In this document: positions 31,762 through 33,131 of the stretch, in pieces
How the letters are laid out: each line of letters opens with the position of its first letter
How positions within the stretch are numbered: position 1 is the first letter of the stretch
From: an uncultured Oscillospiraceae bacterium
GTDB lineage: Bacteria; Bacillota; Clostridia; Oscillospirales; Oscillospiraceae
Direction: 5' to 3'
Assembly: GCA_947628315.1 (NCBI GenBank)
Contig: CANQZJ010000022.1
Coordinates: forward strand, 1-33,131
DNA: 33,131 nt
The notes under the pieces: model-generated
What the model saw: only the letters and a program-made list of their open reading frames with translations
What the model was told of the DNA's origin: nothing
Databases searched by the model: none
Program-made: the position numbers and the translations under genes

Positions 31762-32826
31762 TTATCGCCTCTCTATCAGTTGCTTTTCTCTCTGCTGTTC
31801 TTCTTTGCTAAGGGGTAGCCCAATCTGTCGCTTGATTGAGGCGCAGGTCAGCGCAATAGAATCCTCACTATTCAGCACCTTGCCGTTTTCGCGGATTGTC
31901 CGTCCTACCCATTCTTCGTTTGAGCGCAGCCAATCAATTTCACGAAGGCGAATCAAGTAGTCTCTCATCTTGAGGGAACGATCATCGTAGAAGCACCGTC
32001 CCAACCGCCCAAATGCGTTGATTGTCACAGCCAGGGCTATGATGTAGTTTTCACGCAGGGCTTTCTTAGGGAGAGTTTTGTTCAATACTTCTTGCCATTC
32101 CACAATGTTATCAGACACCAGCTGCCAGAATGTCAGCAAAAATTCCACGTCTTCGTTAGAACAGGAATCTCCATGCAAAATCTTTTGATTTGCCTTATAG
32201 ATCATATTGATCGTAAACAAATTAGACGAGTTCTTGCCGAGGATATCTCGCTCTTTATCTGTGTATCTCTTGAAAAACGGAATGGCGTCGATGATATTCT
32301 TGGTGGCCACAGCAATCTGATCACGAGCGTCATAGAGCGTAGCCAAGGAGTTGGAAGTCTTCACCGCATGCTTATTTAAATCAGTAAACATCTGCTGGCT
32401 ACGGGCAAGGCCATTGTCGCTGTAGAACACGATAGAAATAGTCTCCTTGCCGAGCGAAGAATCTTCCTCCATAGCAGCTTCAATGGCAGCCTTTCTATGC
32501 TGACCATCATTAATCAGGAAAACGGCCTCCATGTCCACCTCAAATATTCCCACATCAGTGTCCATAAAAGGAGTGAATTTGAACTCGCCGTCAATCGAAG
32601 CTGCCAGCGCCGAAAACACGTAGGAATCCCGATTGTCAATGATATATCGCTTAATTTCAGGGATTCTGGCCTCGTTAATTCGCCTTTGCGCCCGGTACTC
32701 TGGAAGAATAAACTCAGTATCAGAAGGGAAGAGCCGTGGCAAGAGCTTCAACGGCACCATGGAGATGAAGTACTCACGACCAGCCTGGATCCCCCGTACT
32801 GCGGGGAAGTGATATGAGAAATTCAT
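31762..32826 (-). CDS. dndB: DNA phosphorothioation regulator DndB
   Basis: A 354-residue DGQHR-domain protein. The defining DGQHR is at 107-111 (LINDGQHRKAAIEAA), with 'YRAQRRINEARIPEIKRYI' and 'MFTDLNKHAVKTSNSLATLYD' as further family blocks. DndB tunes the frequency of modification; loss raises it in studied strains. I start at the ATG at 32826 (MNFSYHF) with AGGGGGT before it; the frame above has no RBS. It leads the dndBCDE operon, and its promoter lies in a 40-bp palindrome. Confidence 0.93.
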   Translation of the reverse strand: MNFSYHFPAVRGIQAGREYFISMVPLKLLPRLFPSDTEFILPEYRAQRRINEARIPEIKRYIIDNRDSYVFSALAASIDGEFKFTPFMDTDVGIFEVDMEAVFLINDGQHRKAAIEAAMEEDSSLGKETISIVFYSDNGLARSQQMFTDLNKHAVKTSNSLATLYDARDQIAVATKNIIDAIPFFKRYTDKERDILGKNSSNLFTINMIYKANQKILHGDSCSNEDVEFLLTFWQLVSDNIVEWQEVLNKTLPKKALRENYIIALAVTINAFGRLGRCFYDDRSLKMRDYLIRLREIDWLRSNEEWVGRTIRENGKVLNSEDSIALTCASIKRQIGLPLSKEEQQREKQLIERR

Positions 32827-32843
32827 ACTGTACCCCCTAAAAA

Positions 32844-32883
32844 AGTGTGATATACTTAAGCGCATACTTAAGTATATCACACT
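32844..32883. promoter_or_regulatory. 40-bp palindromic operator of dndBCDE
   Basis: Two exact 17-bp arms, AGTGTGATATACTTAAG and CTTAAGTATATCACACT, flank CGCATA. The palindrome also contains the direct repeat ATACTTAAG twice. The right arm holds the -10 box of the dnd promoter, so a bound dimer or tetramer would block it. No regulator gene is visible in the window. Confidence 0.9.
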
Positions 32884-32899
32884 GTTCTTCTTAAGTCAA
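32871..32899 (-). promoter_or_regulatory. Promoter of dndBCDE
   Basis: On the minus strand TTGACT (32894-32899), 17-bp spacer, TATACT (32871-32876). Confidence 0.85.
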
Positions 32900-32919
32900 T
32901 CTAAACCGTTTGGGCACGC

Positions 32920-33131
32920 TTATATTTCATCCTCCAAAAGAAGATCATCCGGCAAGGCATCAATGTCCAGGTTTCTGCCCTCCACGGTTTGCACCAGGAA
33001 GTTTTTGATGTTGTCCATTGTTTCTACGGTCGAATCTCCAATCAATTCAACTAACTTTACAATCCCAAAGTTCGCAAATTGCGTCAGGAACTCAATCTTC
33101 TTAAACTCCGTTTTGTCGCCAAAGGCCAGAT
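32920..33131 (-). CDS. C-terminal part of an unidentified protein (partial)
   Basis: Seventy codons are open from the right edge to TAA at 32920-32922. They include EFLTQFANFGIVKLVELIGD and an acidic tail DALPDDLLLEDEI. I do not recognise the family. The gene is co-directional with dndB, its stop lying about 20 bp before the dnd -35 box, so it is a neighbour and perhaps a functional partner (restriction arm or regulator) in the same island. The start is outside the window. Confidence 0.7.
   Translation of the reverse strand, partial: LAFGDKTEFKKIEFLTQFANFGIVKLVELIGDSTVETMDNIKNFLVQTVEGRNLDIDALPDDLLLEDEI

Overview
The window looks like a chromosome segment from a GC-rich, spore-forming member of the Clostridia, probably an Oscillospiraceae-type gut bacterium. 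The reasons are a C-terminal alpha/beta SASP remnant, Mini-RNase III next to RqcH, a two-gene chromate transporter, BlaI/BlaR1-type regulation, SLH-domain secreted enzymes and Gram-positive Shine-Dalgarno sites. Genus placement is inference from gene content only.

Left part (1-17.9 kb): dense, GC-rich chromosomal genes. In order: an NSS-type sodium symporter; a secreted barnase-like RNase, its barstar-like inhibitor and a GH5/SLH cellulase in overlapping frames, the cellulase losing its CBM2-like tail to an in-frame amber codon; a minus-strand nadE-chrA-chrA operon; a rhomboid protease; a MarR regulator with a giant fused ABC exporter; a CmpB-family membrane protein; a blaI-blaR1 pair behind a nested palindromic operator; and mrnC-rqcH.

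Middle (17.9-22.5 kb): a scar of mobile DNA. A 5'-truncated SASP gene is followed by a large serine recombinase and tnpW. After these come about 1.4 kb of hairpin-rich sequence without a convincing gene, then back-to-back truncated fragments of an XRE regulator and a SLOG-like protein, and a hairpin/repeat cluster.

Right part (22.5-33.1 kb): AT-richer accessory DNA with the character of a defence island. It holds a complete retron: promoter, candidate msr-msd RNA with pairing a1/a2 ends, a 72-residue single-TM protein whose ribosome-binding site lies in a hairpin, and a retron reverse transcriptase with NAxxH, YxDD and (V/I)TG motifs. Next come a tag-flavin reductase operon with its own palindromic operator, an orphan VbhA-type anti-Fic antitoxin, a KAP-like P-loop NTPase, and a dndBCDE phosphorothioation operon. 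The dnd promoter is embedded in a 40-bp palindrome. A partial unknown gene runs off the right edge.

The strongest candidate for an undescribed system is the retron with its small TM protein and hidden start site, followed by the repressor-type switch and KAP NTPase at the dnd locus. No tRNA, rRNA or CRISPR array was seen.
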